Shown: positions 50,522 through 60,576 of the stretch, piece by piece
Layout of the letters: every line of letters begins with the position of its first letter
How positions within the stretch are numbered: the first letter of the stretch is position 1
From: an uncultured Lachnospiraceae bacterium
Lineage (GTDB): Bacteria; Bacillota; Clostridia; Lachnospirales; Lachnospiraceae
Direction: 5' to 3'
Assembly: GCA_947245585.1 (NCBI GenBank)
Contig: CAMXPV010000017.1
Span: 1-64,000 of the forward strand
DNA: 64,000 nt
Position numbers and translations under genes: made by a program
The notes under the pieces: model-generated
The model's database searches: none
What the model was told of the DNA's origin: nothing
Seen by the model: only the letters and a program-made list of their open reading frames with translations

Positions 50522-50800
50522 ATGGACTTTTTTGAAAAATTAGGGGATACCATCACGACGAAGGGTAAAGAGGTGACGGGAAAGGCCAAGGATCTGGCGG
50601 AGATCGCCAACCTGAAAAGCCAGATTGGCACCTGCGAGGATGTCATTAAGAAAAATTATATTGAGATCGGCAGGCTGTATTACGAGAAGCATGGGCAGGA
50701 GCCGGAGGAGGAGTACGAGGAGTTCTGCCGTGCGGTTGCCAACGCAAAAACAGGGATTTTAGATCTGGAAGATCAGATTCAGAGAGTGAAGGGAATCTAG
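50522..50800 (+). CDS. Conserved small coiled-coil protein, 92 aa
   Basis: A 92-aa charged helical protein: MDFFEKLGDTITTKGKEVTG followed by KAKDLAEIANLKSQI, then CEDVIKKNYIEIGRLYYEKH and an acidic tail with LEDQIQRVKG. The pattern is a common small Clostridial protein, often with a zinc-ribbon tail that is absent here. The function is unknown. A TATAAT box at 50405-50410 may serve as its -10. GAAGGGAG precedes the ATG. Confidence 0.75.
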   Translation: MDFFEKLGDTITTKGKEVTGKAKDLAEIANLKSQIGTCEDVIKKNYIEIGRLYYEKHGQEPEEEYEEFCRAVANAKTGILDLEDQIQRVKGI

Positions 50801-50829
50801 TATAGAAGCATAGAGGCTAAAACAAAAGG

Positions 50830-50868
50830 GCGGAGAGTGAATTTAATTTGAATCACTCTCCGCTTTTA
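50830..50868. terminator. Bidirectional terminator
   Basis: GCGGAGAGTGA (50831-50841) pairs with TCACTCTCCGC (50854-50864), perfect 11 bp, with AAAA before and TTTT after. It separates the small protein gene from the convergent penicillin-binding protein gene. Confidence 0.88.
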
Positions 50869-50880
50869 CGTAAATGTAGG

Positions 50881-50922
50881 GGGAGAATGCGGAGCATTCT
50901 CTTAATCGAGCTTGCTCGGTTT
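50881..50922. repeat. Palindrome pair 3' of the PBP gene
   Basis: GAGAATGC/GCATTCTC (50883-50890/50894-50901) has the same arms as the purC-downstream palindrome at 23930, and it is again followed by a second stem (CGAGC/GCTCG, near 50907-50918). Confidence 0.6.
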
Positions 50923-50923
50923 G

Positions 50924-53674
50924 TTATTCTTGTGCCGGTGGCTGTTCTGCCGGCGGTTGTTCACCTGCCTGTTGTTGCGCTGCCTGAGCTGCCGCGGCTG
51001 CGGCTGCCGCCGCCTCAGCGTTTCTCTGTTCAATTTCAGCCCTTTGCGCCTCGATCAATCCCTCGTAACCCGGTGTTGCAAAGAAGGTTTCATCGTGAGG
51101 ACACATGTTGGTCAAAGGAGCCGGAGGCGGTACTTCACCTTCAGCGCCCTCAACAGCTTCCCCGCCTGTCGCTTCGACAGGTTCCGGTGCAGTGGGAGCC
51201 ACGGCGTTGGGAGATCCGCTCTGCAAGGACACATCTTCAATCGGCGTCAGTTCGATAACGCCCTCCACCTTGAAGGGGCAGAACTCGCGGGCCGGAAGAT
51301 TGCTGTACTGGCAGATCTGTCCTGCATAGTGTACATCGCAGGTTGCGGTGGGAACGGTGCCTTCCGCAAAATATTCGGTGCGCAGTGTGCCGTCGCAGAG
51401 ACCCGCAATGGGCAGTTTCCCGGAGCGGGCGCAGACGGTTGCCGTCACGATGCCGGAGGGAACACTGAAGGACTCACTGGGAAGCTCCTCGTGAATCTGG
51501 GACATGACAACACGCCACATCTTTTTGGCCAGATTTTTTTCTTCGCCGACCAGTTTCACGTTATTGTCGAAACCGGCCCATGTGGTAGCGGTATAGTAGG
51601 GCGTGTAGCCTGAAAACCACACATCGTTATAATCGGAAGTGGTTCCCGTCTTTCCGGCAATCGCCATGTTTCCAAAATTGACGGAGCCGCCGGTTCCGCT
51701 GGTGACAACATCCACCATAGCGTCCGTCAGAAGAAAGGCGGTGGTCTCCTTGATGACCTGCTTTGACTGGGGCATGGTATTGTCCAGAATGATGTTGCCG
51801 TCATGGTCTAACACTTTTGTGTAGAGTTTTGGTTTGATATAGGTGCCCTTGTTTGCAATGCAGGCGTAAGCAGCATTTAACTCTTCGTTGGTGACACCGT
51901 GTGTGAGACCGCCAAGCGCGGTAGTCTGTTGGATATCGGAGAAAATTTCCCCGCCTATTTCTTCCCGTTCCACAATCGTGGTGAAGCCGAAGCTTTTCAG
52001 GTAATCAAAACCGAGCTGCGGTGTGATCTGTGTTAACGTCTTTACGGTCACGATGTTCATGGAGTCCCGAATGCCGTCCCGCAGCGAGCAGAGGCCGCGG
52101 TAGTTTTCGCCGTACCAGTTGGCCACCGGCCGGCCGCCCACATAGTTGAAGGGCGCGTCGTTCATGACCGTAGCCAGGGTAAGTCCCGCGCTGTCCAGAG
52201 CCGGCGCGTAGGTGGAAACGATCTTAAAGGTAGAGCCGGGCTGTCTGACGGTATCCGTCGCACGGTTCAGGGTACGGCTGCCCGTCTTTGCGCCGCGGCC
52301 GCCGACCATTGCCACGATACAGCCGGTGCTCTGATCCTCTACCACAAGGGAAACCTGAGGCTGGGGCGTTAGGCTGACGTTTTCGCCGTAAACTTCGTCG
52401 CCGGATCCCATCACATCCGCCTTGTAGGCTTCGATATCCTGATAGGCCTCCTCCTGGGAGGTATAAATTAAGTTGTAGCTGGAGGAACGGTTTTCCCGCC
52501 AGTAGCTGCGGAACATCTCCGTGCTGACATTTTCCCTGTCCCCGTTCGCGCGGTCAATGGTCAATTCGTAATTCAGATACCATTTGGTGTTGGCGGGGAA
52601 ATTGCTCTCGTCCGCAAACGCGTTGTCGCAGATCTTTTGAATCTTAGGGTCCTGTGTGGAATAAATTTTCAGGCCGCCGCTGTAGAGCAGGGTAAAGGCC
52701 TGCGTCTCGTTGTAGCCTGCAGCAATCAGATCCTCCATCACATCATCCACCAACGCGTCTACAAAGTATGTATTGACGGAGGCGTCTTCGTTTTCGGAAT
52801 CTGCGATCTGAATGCGGGAGTATACGTCATCGGCAAGCGCTTCCGCGCGTTCCTCTTCGGAAATATAGCCCTGATCCATCATATCCTTGAGCACTTTTTC
52901 CCGGCGCTCCGCATTTTTCTCGGGATGGGTGATAGGATTGTAACGGGACGGATTCTGCGTAATCCCGGCAATCACCGCGCACTCGGACAAATTGAGGTCA
53001 CTGACGGACTTGTTAAAATAGCGTCTGGAAGCCGCCTCCACGCCGAGGGTATTCTGGCCTAAGTTGATGGTGTTCATATAATTGATGAGAATCGTATCTT
53101 TATCCATCACCTTTTCCAGTTCCAGGGCAAGGTACTGCTCCTGGAATTTTCTCTTGAATTTGTCCGCAAGAGAATCCTCACTGGTCCAATCCGTAAACAC
53201 ATTGTTTTTCAGAAGCTGCTGTGTGATGGTGCTAGCGCCCTCGGAGAAATGTCTGTTTTGGAGCCCCACCACGCCCGCGCGGATAATGCCCTTGATATCG
53301 ATGCCGTTGTGGTCATAAAAACGGGAATCCTCGATCGCGACAAAGGCGTCTTTTAAGTCCTGCGGCACCATGTCGATGGTGACAGGAATACGGTTGGAGT
53401 CGTTGGAAACTAGTTTCTGAATCTGTGTTCCTTCTATGTTATATACAAAGGTGGAAAAACCGGAGGGCGTCACGTCGATATTGCCGATGTCCGGGGCGGT
53501 ATCTAAAATACCTTTAAAAGCGCCGATTCCGGCGCTTGCGCCAATGATGGCCACACCGATCATGCCAATTAAAAATACCTGCACAAATGTGAAGGTGATT
53601 TTCCTGCCCCACTTTTTTCCTGTGGAATGAAGCGCCTGCTGTTTCTTGCGGACGCCTTTTTTGCTGTAATTCAT
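50924..53674 (-). CDS. Class A penicillin-binding protein (PBP1A-like)
   Basis: A 916-aa bifunctional peptidoglycan synthase. TM helix at about residues 27-50; glycosyltransferase domain with AFVAIEDSRFYDHNGIDIKG (catalytic Glu115), STITQQLLKN and QNTLGVEAASRRYF; transpeptidase with RQPGSTFKIVS (Ser nucleophile), RDSMNIVTVK and GKTGTTSDY. The C-terminus adds a Cys-containing segment (CARSGKLPIAGLC, CPFKVEGV, NMCPHDETFF) and a low-complexity Ala/Gln/Pro tail. It polymerises and cross-links cell wall at the membrane. Confidence 0.96.
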   Translation of the reverse strand: MNYSKKGVRKKQQALHSTGKKWGRKITFTFVQVFLIGMIGVAIIGASAGIGAFKGILDTAPDIGNIDVTPSGFSTFVYNIEGTQIQKLVSNDSNRIPVTIDMVPQDLKDAFVAIEDSRFYDHNGIDIKGIIRAGVVGLQNRHFSEGASTITQQLLKNNVFTDWTSEDSLADKFKRKFQEQYLALELEKVMDKDTILINYMNTINLGQNTLGVEAASRRYFNKSVSDLNLSECAVIAGITQNPSRYNPITHPEKNAERREKVLKDMMDQGYISEEERAEALADDVYSRIQIADSENEDASVNTYFVDALVDDVMEDLIAAGYNETQAFTLLYSGGLKIYSTQDPKIQKICDNAFADESNFPANTKWYLNYELTIDRANGDRENVSTEMFRSYWRENRSSSYNLIYTSQEEAYQDIEAYKADVMGSGDEVYGENVSLTPQPQVSLVVEDQSTGCIVAMVGGRGAKTGSRTLNRATDTVRQPGSTFKIVSTYAPALDSAGLTLATVMNDAPFNYVGGRPVANWYGENYRGLCSLRDGIRDSMNIVTVKTLTQITPQLGFDYLKSFGFTTIVEREEIGGEIFSDIQQTTALGGLTHGVTNEELNAAYACIANKGTYIKPKLYTKVLDHDGNIILDNTMPQSKQVIKETTAFLLTDAMVDVVTSGTGGSVNFGNMAIAGKTGTTSDYNDVWFSGYTPYYTATTWAGFDNNVKLVGEEKNLAKKMWRVVMSQIHEELPSESFSVPSGIVTATVCARSGKLPIAGLCDGTLRTEYFAEGTVPTATCDVHYAGQICQYSNLPAREFCPFKVEGVIELTPIEDVSLQSGSPNAVAPTAPEPVEATGGEAVEGAEGEVPPPAPLTNMCPHDETFFATPGYEGLIEAQRAEIEQRNAEAAAAAAAAAQAAQQQAGEQPPAEQPPAQE

Positions 53675-53811
53675 GGCTATTGCCTCCTCGACTTGTTATT
53701 ATAGCAAAAAATCGGATGCAAATAAAGTTATTTATGCTTTCTTAAGAATTGTTTGCGATTCTGTGCACATTTATACTTGCACTGTCGGAAGAAATGTGCA
53801 AGGATTGATAC

Positions 53812-54474
53812 ATGGATAAACATGAACCGTATAAAATTATTGAATATGGGGGCGAGGGTGAGATCGTGGAGAAGAAGTCGCGATTTATCGCCCATGTACA
53901 GGCCACTGAAACCGAGGAGGAGGCAGTCAGCTTTATTGAGTCCGAAAAGAAGCGGTACTGGGATGCCAGGCATCACTGCTATGCCTATATCCTTGGGGAA
54001 CAGGGGCAGACAGTAAGGTACTCCGATGACGGGGAACCTTCCGGCACGGCGGGAAGGCCGATTCTGGAGGTGCTTACGGCATCGGGTATCCGTGGCCTGA
54101 CATTGGTGGTGACAAGATATTTTGGCGGCACCCTGCTTGGGACGGGCGGGCTCGTGCGCGCTTACACACAGGCGGCGCAGGCAGGGCTTGCAGACAGCCG
54201 TGTGGCTGTGATGCGTTACGGGCACAGGATAACGGTTGAGACGGATTACAATGGCATCGGCAAGATACAATATCTTTTGGGACAGCGAGGGATTCCCATA
54301 GAGGAGTCTGTTTACACGCAGCAGGTATCCATCAGGTTTCAGGTGCCTTACGAAGAAAAAGAAAAACTGATCAAGGATATCACGGAGGCCACCGCAGGCA
54401 CGGCGCGGGTGGACTTCTCGGATCCTTTCTATTATAAGAGCGCAGAGAAAAGCTTTGGGAATAGTCCGGCCTGA
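53812..54474 (+). CDS. YigZ/IMPACT family protein
   Basis: A 220-aa two-domain protein. The UPF0029/IMPACT N-terminal domain has EIVEKKSRFIAHVQATETEE, ARHHCYAYILG and SDDGEPSGTAGRPILEVL, then LTLVVTRYFGGTLLGTGGLV. The C-terminal domain is EF-G-V-like. The family is linked to translation control in eukaryotes and is of uncertain role in bacteria. It is divergent from the PBP gene and followed by mgtE. Confidence 0.92.
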   Translation: MDKHEPYKIIEYGGEGEIVEKKSRFIAHVQATETEEEAVSFIESEKKRYWDARHHCYAYILGEQGQTVRYSDDGEPSGTAGRPILEVLTASGIRGLTLVVTRYFGGTLLGTGGLVRAYTQAAQAGLADSRVAVMRYGHRITVETDYNGIGKIQYLLGQRGIPIEESVYTQQVSIRFQVPYEEKEKLIKDITEATAGTARVDFSDPFYYKSAEKSFGNSPA

Positions 54475-54525
54475 CTGGGAGCGTCCGCCGGGAAGCGGTT
54501 CTTTTGTGCGGAAAGGCGGCACGCT

Positions 54526-55941
54526 ATGGACGAGAAGAAACGAGTGGAGACAACGGTTGTTGAGGAGACAAAGGAGAATCAGGCATACAACGACTATGCT
54601 GATTTTGGCGTTGCTGATATCAGGGAGCTTCTTGGAAAAGGGCAGTATACAAGGTTAAGGCAGATCATTGCGGAATTAAATGACGCGGATATCGCCGATT
54701 ATCTGGAGGAGATGGAAGAGGAAGAGGTGGTAAAGATCTTCCGCATTCTGCCCAAAGATACGGCGGCGGATGTCTTTTCCTATCTGGAGATCGATCAGCA
54801 GCAGTCTGTCATCACTTCTCTTTCTGACAAGGATGCGGGACGCATCATTGACAACATGATGTCCGATGATGCGAAGGAACTGATGGAAGAGATGCCGGCC
54901 AACGTGGTGAAGCGTCTGATTGCCAATACCAGCGCGGACACCAGAAAGGCGATCAACCATTTGATGCGTTATCCGGAGGACTCCGCAGGCAGTGTGATGA
55001 CGGTGGAGTATATGGATCTGAAGGAGCATCAGACCGTTGCGGAAGCCATCGAACGGATCCGAAAGGTTGGGGTGGACAGTGAAACCATCAACATTTGCTA
55101 TGTGCTAGATAACAAACGCACTCTGGTGGGAACGGTAGCCCTGCGTTATCTGCTTCTCAGCGATCCGGATGCCGTGATCGGCGATATGATGCACAGGAAT
55201 GTGGTTTCCATCCACACGCTGATGGATCAGGAGGAGGTTGCAAGGCAGTTTAAGAAATATGAATTTACCGCGATGCCGGTGGTGGACAATGAGGACAGGC
55301 TTGTGGGCATTATCACCGTGGACGACGTGGTGGATATTTTGGAGGAGGAGACCACGGAGGATATCGAGAAGATGGCAGCTGTGGTGCCTTCCGATAAGCC
55401 CTATCTGAAGATGACGGTGTTCGACGCTTTTAAGAAGAGAATTCCGTGGTTACTGCTTTTGATGATCTCGGCAACTTTCACGGGGAGTATTATCACTTCT
55501 TTTGAGAGCGAGCTGAGCAAATATGTGGTGCTTACGGCTTTTATTCCCATGCTCATGGATACCGGCGGCAATGCGGGCGGTCAGGCCTCCGCTATCATCA
55601 TTCGTGGGATATCTCTGGATGAGATCGCATTCAGCGATTGGAGCAGGGTGATTTGGAAGGAAATCAGGACGGCGGTGTTGTGCGGCCTGACTCTTTCGGT
55701 CTGTAATTTTGCAAGGCTGATGCTTTTTGATCAGGTAAGCGTGCAGGTGGCTTTGGTGGTCTGCCTGACCCTGCTGATGGCAGTGATTGTGGCAAAGATG
55801 GTTGGCTCGACTCTGCCGATGGTGGCAAAAAAAATAGGGCTTGACCCGGCAGTCATGGCAAGCCCGTTTATTACAACAATTGTAGATGCGATTTCCCTGC
55901 TCATTTACTTCCGCGTGGCGGAGCTTGTGCTGAACATCTGA
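54526..55941 (+). CDS. mgtE: Magnesium transporter MgtE
   Basis: A 471-aa Mg2+ channel. The N domain (residues 25-150) has LPKDTAADVFSYLEIDQQQS and MSDDAKELMEEMPANVVKRL, two CBS domains follow (YPEDSAGSVMTVEYMDLKEH; FTAMPVVDNEDRLVGIITVD), and the membrane domain (about 300-470) contains LMDTGGNAGGQASAIIIRGI. The gate closes on Mg2+ binding to the CBS/N dimer. The N-terminus has an extra 25 charged residues. Confidence 0.96.
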   Translation: MDEKKRVETTVVEETKENQAYNDYADFGVADIRELLGKGQYTRLRQIIAELNDADIADYLEEMEEEEVVKIFRILPKDTAADVFSYLEIDQQQSVITSLSDKDAGRIIDNMMSDDAKELMEEMPANVVKRLIANTSADTRKAINHLMRYPEDSAGSVMTVEYMDLKEHQTVAEAIERIRKVGVDSETINICYVLDNKRTLVGTVALRYLLLSDPDAVIGDMMHRNVVSIHTLMDQEEVARQFKKYEFTAMPVVDNEDRLVGIITVDDVVDILEEETTEDIEKMAAVVPSDKPYLKMTVFDAFKKRIPWLLLLMISATFTGSIITSFESELSKYVVLTAFIPMLMDTGGNAGGQASAIIIRGISLDEIAFSDWSRVIWKEIRTAVLCGLTLSVCNFARLMLFDQVSVQVALVVCLTLLMAVIVAKMVGSTLPMVAKKIGLDPAVMASPFITTIVDAISLLIYFRVAELVLNI

Positions 55942-55949
55942 CAGCCTGA

Positions 55950-57791
55950 TTATTTCTTCGCCGCCGCGGAAATCGCCGCCCTCTTTCGCAGCGTCGGGTC
56001 CAGAATCTTCTTGCGGATCCTGAGACTTTCCGGTGTCACTTCCAAAAGTTCGTCGGTGTCGATGAACTCAAGCGCCTGCTCCAGGCTTAACACTTTGGGA
56101 GGCGTAAGGCGCAGCGCTTCGTCCGCACTGGAGGAGCGGGTGTTGGTGAGCTGTTTTTTCTTGCACACGTTCAACTCAATGTCCTCACCCCTTCCGTTCT
56201 GGCCGACGACCATGCCGGAGTAAACTTTTTCGCCGGGCCCGATAAAGAGAGTGCCGCGTTCCTGCGCGTTGTAAAGGCCATAGGTGATGGCCTCGCCTGC
56301 CTCAAAGGCGATGAGGGAACCCTGTTTGCGGTATTGGATGTCACCTTTGTAGGGGCCGTAGCCGTCAAAGATAGTGTTCATGATACCGTTGCCCTTTGTG
56401 TCCGTCATAAACTCACCGCGGTAGCCGATGAGGCCCCTGGAAGGTATGGAGAATTCCAGACGGGTGTAACCGCCGGAGGCCATGCCCATATTTTTCAGCT
56501 CGCCCTTTCTCTGGCTGAGTTTTTCAATGACAGTCCCGGAGAACTCTTCCGGCACGTCCACATAACACAATTCCATAGGCTCTGTTTTCTTGCCGTTTTC
56601 GTCTGTTTTGTACAGTACCTCCGCCTTGCTCACTGCAAATTCGTATCCTTCTCTGCGCATGTTTTCAATCAGGACGGAGAGATGCAGTTCGCCGCGTCCG
56701 GATACTTTGAACGCTTCTGTGGTATCTGTCTCTTCCACCCGCAGAGAAACGTCCGTGTTCAGTTCTTTGAAAAGACGGTCGCGCAGATGGCGGCTGGTCA
56801 CATATTTGCCCTCCTTGCCCGCAAGCGGGGAGTCGTTGACAATAAAGTGCATGGCGATCGTGGGCTCCGAAATTTTCTGGAAAGGTATGGGCTGCGGATT
56901 TTCAGGAGAGCAGAGGGTGTCGCCGATATGGATATCCGCGATGCCGGAGATTGCCACGATGGCGCCGATATTTGCCTCTTTCACCTCCACCTTATTTAAA
57001 CCGTCGTACTCGTAGAGCTTACTGATCTTGACCTTCTTCAGCTTATCGGGGTCGTGGTGGTTTACAATGACCACTTCCTGATTGACTTTGACGCTGCCGT
57101 TGTCCACCTTGCCCACGCCGATGCGGCCCACATACTCGTTGTAGTCGATGGTGCTGATCAAAACCTGCGTACCCGCGTCGGGATCGCCCTGAGGCGCAGG
57201 GATGTGTTCGATGATGGTGTCAAAGAGGGGAGTCATATTCCCGCCTTTGACGGTGAGCTGCGTGGTTGCCGTGCCTGTCTTTGCGGAAGCGTAGACGAAG
57301 GGGCAGTCAAGCTGTTCGTCGTTGGCATCCAAATCCATGAAAAGTTCCAATACCTCGTCCACGACCTGAATGGGTCTCGCCTCGGGGCGGTCGCATTTGT
57401 TGATGCAGACGATGACGGCAAGATCTAATTCCAATGCCTTTTTTAATACGAATTTGGTCTGGGGCATGGGGCCCTCAAAGGCATCCACCACAAGGATAAC
57501 GCCGTCCACCATCTTGAGCACCCGCTCCACTTCGCCGCCAAAATCGGCGTGGCCGGGGGTATCTATGATATTGATTTTAGTACCCTTGTAAGTGACGGCG
57601 GTATTTTTGGACAGGATTGTGATGCCGCGCTCCTTCTCAATATCACCGGAATCCATGACGCGCTCCGCCACTTCCTGATTTTCCCTGAAAACGCCGCTCT
57701 GCTTTAACAGCTCGTCCACAAGCGTGGTTTTGCCGTGATCTACATGGGCGATAATTGCTATATTTCTTACATCTTCTCTTGTCTGTTTCAT
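55950..57791 (-). CDS. typA: Ribosome-associated GTPase TypA/BipA
   Basis: A 613-aa translational GTPase starting at ATG 57791 ([20 protein letters not shown]). G motifs are [15 protein letters not shown], the switch I Thr in [26 protein letters not shown] and NKCDRP. EF-G-like domains II, III and V and the TypA-specific C-terminus ([34 protein letters not shown]) follow. It functions in ribosome assembly and stress growth. The in-frame extension to 57956 has no start support. Confidence 0.96.
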   Translation of the reverse strand: MKQTREDVRNIAIIAHVDHGKTTLVDELLKQSGVFRENQEVAERVMDSGDIEKERGITILSKNTAVTYKGTKINIIDTPGHADFGGEVERVLKMVDGVILVVDAFEGPMPQTKFVLKKALELDLAVIVCINKCDRPEARPIQVVDEVLELFMDLDANDEQLDCPFVYASAKTGTATTQLTVKGGNMTPLFDTIIEHIPAPQGDPDAGTQVLISTIDYNEYVGRIGVGKVDNGSVKVNQEVVIVNHHDPDKLKKVKISKLYEYDGLNKVEVKEANIGAIVAISGIADIHIGDTLCSPENPQPIPFQKISEPTIAMHFIVNDSPLAGKEGKYVTSRHLRDRLFKELNTDVSLRVEETDTTEAFKVSGRGELHLSVLIENMRREGYEFAVSKAEVLYKTDENGKKTEPMELCYVDVPEEFSGTVIEKLSQRKGELKNMGMASGGYTRLEFSIPSRGLIGYRGEFMTDTKGNGIMNTIFDGYGPYKGDIQYRKQGSLIAFEAGEAITYGLYNAQERGTLFIGPGEKVYSGMVVGQNGRGEDIELNVCKKKQLTNTRSSSADEALRLTPPKVLSLEQALEFIDTDELLEVTPESLRIRKKILDPTLRKRAAISAAAKK

Positions 57792-58040
57792 GTCGTACCG
57801 TGCCTTTCTTTCATGTGCGGGACATGGGATAAACAACCTGCACAGGCGGCCATAGTCTCCGCAATCCTCGACGATTATATCACTTGTGGGAGGTTCTTGC
57901 AAGTTACATGTCTTTTTTCTAAATGATACTCGCTTTTGTGGTTTCTGATAAACCATGTGTAAAATTTGCTGCGATTTTCACCATATTTTTACATTGATAA
58001 TATATTTATGGTCAAAAGTGGTCAGAAAGGAGCGACAGAT

Positions 58041-59195
58041 ATGTCCAGACGAGGCGACAACATAAGAAAACGGACAGACGGGAGATGGGAGGGACGATAC
58101 CGTGTTTTATCGGAAAACGGAGAGAAACGTTACCGGTCTGTTTATGGTAAATCTTACAGTGAGGTGAAAGAAAAGCTTGCCAATGTGATACATAGGGAGT
58201 ATGTTGTTGATGGCTTTTGCGAAAACAATTTGGAAGCGGGCATTGAAAAAGAGCGGTACAGCGTTTGCTTTTGCGCGCTCGCGGAGGAATGGCTTTGCGA
58301 GATAGAACAAAACAGGAAGTATTCTACTTATATTAAATATAAAATGATTTATCAAAGGCACATCCAGGAACTTTTTTCTGGTGATACATGCCCTCAGATG
58401 ACAAACGGACATATACAGAATCAAATTGCGGCTTTGGAGATATCGGATTTTACCAGACACAGCATACTTGCCATGATCAAACAAACCCTGCGCTATGCAG
58501 AGAAGAAATATGGCTGGCCCATGCCGTCCATCACCAACAGTTTTATGCAGAATAAGCCTCATTCCATTGAAATATTAAATCGCACCGAACAGGCAAAGCT
58601 CATGCAGTTTTTACACAAGGATATGGATATTTCCAAGGCAGGAATTTTTCTATGCCTTTCCACAGGCCTTCGTCTGGGAGAAATCTGTTCTTTAAAATGG
58701 GTAGATATTGATCCGGAATGCAAGCTGCTTCATGTAAACAGAACCGTTCAGAGAATCAAAAGTATGGAAGGGCCGTCCAAGACGGTGCTTCTGGAGACAA
58801 CGCCAAAAAGTGTTTTTTCCAACCGGGAAATACCGATGCCGGATACGCTCCTTTCGCTTCTTTTGGCATTTCGGACGAGCGGGCAGGAATATATTTTGTG
58901 TAAAGATAAACCCATGGAGCCTCGGACTTATCAAAATCACTTTAAACGGTATTTGGGACAGATTATGATACCTAATTATAATTTTCATACGCTGCGGCAT
59001 ACCTTTGCCACGAACTGTATTGACAGCGGCATGGATATCAAAAGTCTCAGTGAGATCCTGGGGCACTCTAACGTACAGATTACGCTGGACCGCTATGTGC
59101 ATCCAAGCATGGACACCAAGAGAAAATATATTGACGCGCTCTCAGCTGATTATGGTCAATTATATGGCAAAACAGGGGAAAAAAGCATCACATAG
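58041..59195 (+). CDS. Solitary tyrosine recombinase
   Basis: A 384-aa integrase starting at ATG 58041 after AAAGGAGCG. The AP2-like N-terminal part is RGDNIRKRTDGRWEGRYRVL, the SAM-like core-binding domain spans about 75-170, and the catalytic domain has STGLRLGEICSLKW (Arg), HTLRHTFATNC (His-x-x-Arg) and LGHSNVQITLDRYVH (His, Tyr). No tRNA, excisionase or mobile gene is adjacent, so it is an orphan or a chromosomal recombinase. It is followed by an SSB-like gene. Confidence 0.88.
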   Translation: MSRRGDNIRKRTDGRWEGRYRVLSENGEKRYRSVYGKSYSEVKEKLANVIHREYVVDGFCENNLEAGIEKERYSVCFCALAEEWLCEIEQNRKYSTYIKYKMIYQRHIQELFSGDTCPQMTNGHIQNQIAALEISDFTRHSILAMIKQTLRYAEKKYGWPMPSITNSFMQNKPHSIEILNRTEQAKLMQFLHKDMDISKAGIFLCLSTGLRLGEICSLKWVDIDPECKLLHVNRTVQRIKSMEGPSKTVLLETTPKSVFSNREIPMPDTLLSLLLAFRTSGQEYILCKDKPMEPRTYQNHFKRYLGQIMIPNYNFHTLRHTFATNCIDSGMDIKSLSEILGHSNVQITLDRYVHPSMDTKRKYIDALSADYGQLYGKTGEKSIT

Positions 59196-59320
59196 GCTGT
59201 CTTTGCGCGACCCCTAACAGTTCTATTTTTCTGCCATATCTTATATATTGATAATACAATAACAGTTCAGGGCCAAGAGTCAGTATGGCGTTGAGATACT
59301 TGAGCAGAATGGAGGAAAAC

Positions 59321-59953
59321 ATGACGGATAAGGTGATTGAAAACAACCAGGTGGCGGTTATGGGGGAGATCGTGAGCGATTTTACCTTTAGCCATGAGAT
59401 TTTCGGAGAAGGATTCTACATGGTGGATATCAGTGTAGATCGACTTAGTGAGTCAACAGATATCATACCGGTAATGGTATCGGAGCGTTTGATTGACGTG
59501 AATGAGGATTACAAGGGTATGAAGATCTGTATTACGGGGCAATTTCGGTCTTATAATAGACATGAGGAGAGAAAAAATAAGTTAGTGCTGTCTGTTTTTG
59601 CCCGGGAGATTGAGTTTGTGGACGAGATTGGGGAGGGCGCCAAAACAAATCAGATTTTTCTGGACGGTTATATCTGCAAAGCGCCAATTTACCGCAAGAC
59701 GCCGCTTGGAAGGGAAATTGCGGATCTGCTTCTGGCGGTGAACAGGCCTTACGGCAAATCGGATTACATACCTTGCATCTGTTGGGGGCGTAACGCCAGA
59801 TTTGCAAGTAACTTTGAGGTGGGAAGCCGATGCGCGATTTGGGGCAGGATTCAAAGCCGTGAATATATGAAAAAATTGTCGGAGGAGCAGTTGGAGCGGC
59901 GGATTGCCTATGAGGTTTCCGTCAGCAAATTGGAACTTGTGGAGGAAGAGTAA
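59321..59953 (+). CDS. Single-stranded DNA-binding-like protein
   Basis: A 210-aa OB-fold protein in which two SSB-like halves appear: NQVAVMGEIVSDFTFSHEIF with MKICITGQFRSYNRHEERKN, then NQIFLDGYICKAPIYRKTPL GREIADLLLAVNR-type text with SDYIPCICWGRNARFASNFE. The second half is the clear SSB signature (T-P-x-G-x-x-I-A-x-x-x-L-A-V). ATG 59321 follows GGAGGAAAAC. It is longer than standard SSB (about 150 aa) and lacks the acidic DDDIPF tail. It may assist the neighbouring recombinase or be of phage origin. Confidence 0.82.
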   Translation: MTDKVIENNQVAVMGEIVSDFTFSHEIFGEGFYMVDISVDRLSESTDIIPVMVSERLIDVNEDYKGMKICITGQFRSYNRHEERKNKLVLSVFAREIEFVDEIGEGAKTNQIFLDGYICKAPIYRKTPLGREIADLLLAVNRPYGKSDYIPCICWGRNARFASNFEVGSRCAIWGRIQSREYMKKLSEEQLERRIAYEVSVSKLELVEEE

Positions 59954-60029
59954 AGGTTGCATCCCCGAAAAGATTGTGATATTCTGAGCATATGTACTTT
60001 ATGTAACTTTTTAAAATACGGGGTGGGAT

Positions 60030-60530
60030 ATGGAAGAGGGAAGGATTCAGATCTATAGCGGGGAAGGCCACGGGAAATCACCGGCAGCTTTGGGACGGGC
60101 AATCCAGACAGCTTGCGAAGGAGAATATGTCGTTATCATACAATTCCTGAAAGGGAGAGGCTTGGCAGAGTCGGAGTTCGTGAAACGGTTGGAGCCGGAA
60201 ATTAAAATATTCCGCTTTGAGAAATCGGAGGAAGACTTTTCGCAGCTTTCCGATGAGCGCAAGGCGGAAGAAAGCCAGAATATCCGCAACGGCTTAAACT
60301 TTGCGAAGAAGATTCTGAATACGGGCGAATGTGCGCTTCTTATTTTGGACGAAGTCCTCGGACTCATTGATAACGGCATTATAACAGTGGAAGAGTTAAA
60401 GACGCTTCTTGCGGGAAAGCCGGATGAGATGGAGATTATCATGACGGGTATTACTTTGAATGACAAAGTCTGCGCGTTGGCGGATCAGGTGACGAAGGTG
60501 GAGACGATGCATTTTAAGATATGGGATTGA
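60030..60530 (+). CDS. Corrinoid adenosyltransferase (CobA/CobO/BtuR type)
   Basis: A 166-aa P-loop enzyme that adenosylates cob(I)alamin precursors. The loop is IYSGEGHGKSPAALGRAIQT, a slightly unusual G-E-G-H-G-K-S; then VVIIQFLKGRG, the acidic LLILDEVLGLIDNGII, and IIMTGITLNDKVCALADQVT. The C-terminus lacks the usual GI-A-R-GIE end. No other cobalamin genes are near. GGGATATGG gives only a weak ribosome site. Confidence 0.88.
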   Translation: MEEGRIQIYSGEGHGKSPAALGRAIQTACEGEYVVIIQFLKGRGLAESEFVKRLEPEIKIFRFEKSEEDFSQLSDERKAEESQNIRNGLNFAKKILNTGECALLILDEVLGLIDNGIITVEELKTLLAGKPDEMEIIMTGITLNDKVCALADQVTKVETMHFKIWD

Positions 60531-60576
60531 CAGAAGAGCAGACGAATGCTATGATTGTTCTAACATTATAGAGTTT

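Noticed and set aside
57985-59260. Invertible promoter flanking the orphan integrase
   Set aside because: A shared ATTGATAATA string occurs before and after the gene, but it is short, directly oriented and promoter-like; no inverted repeats were seen.
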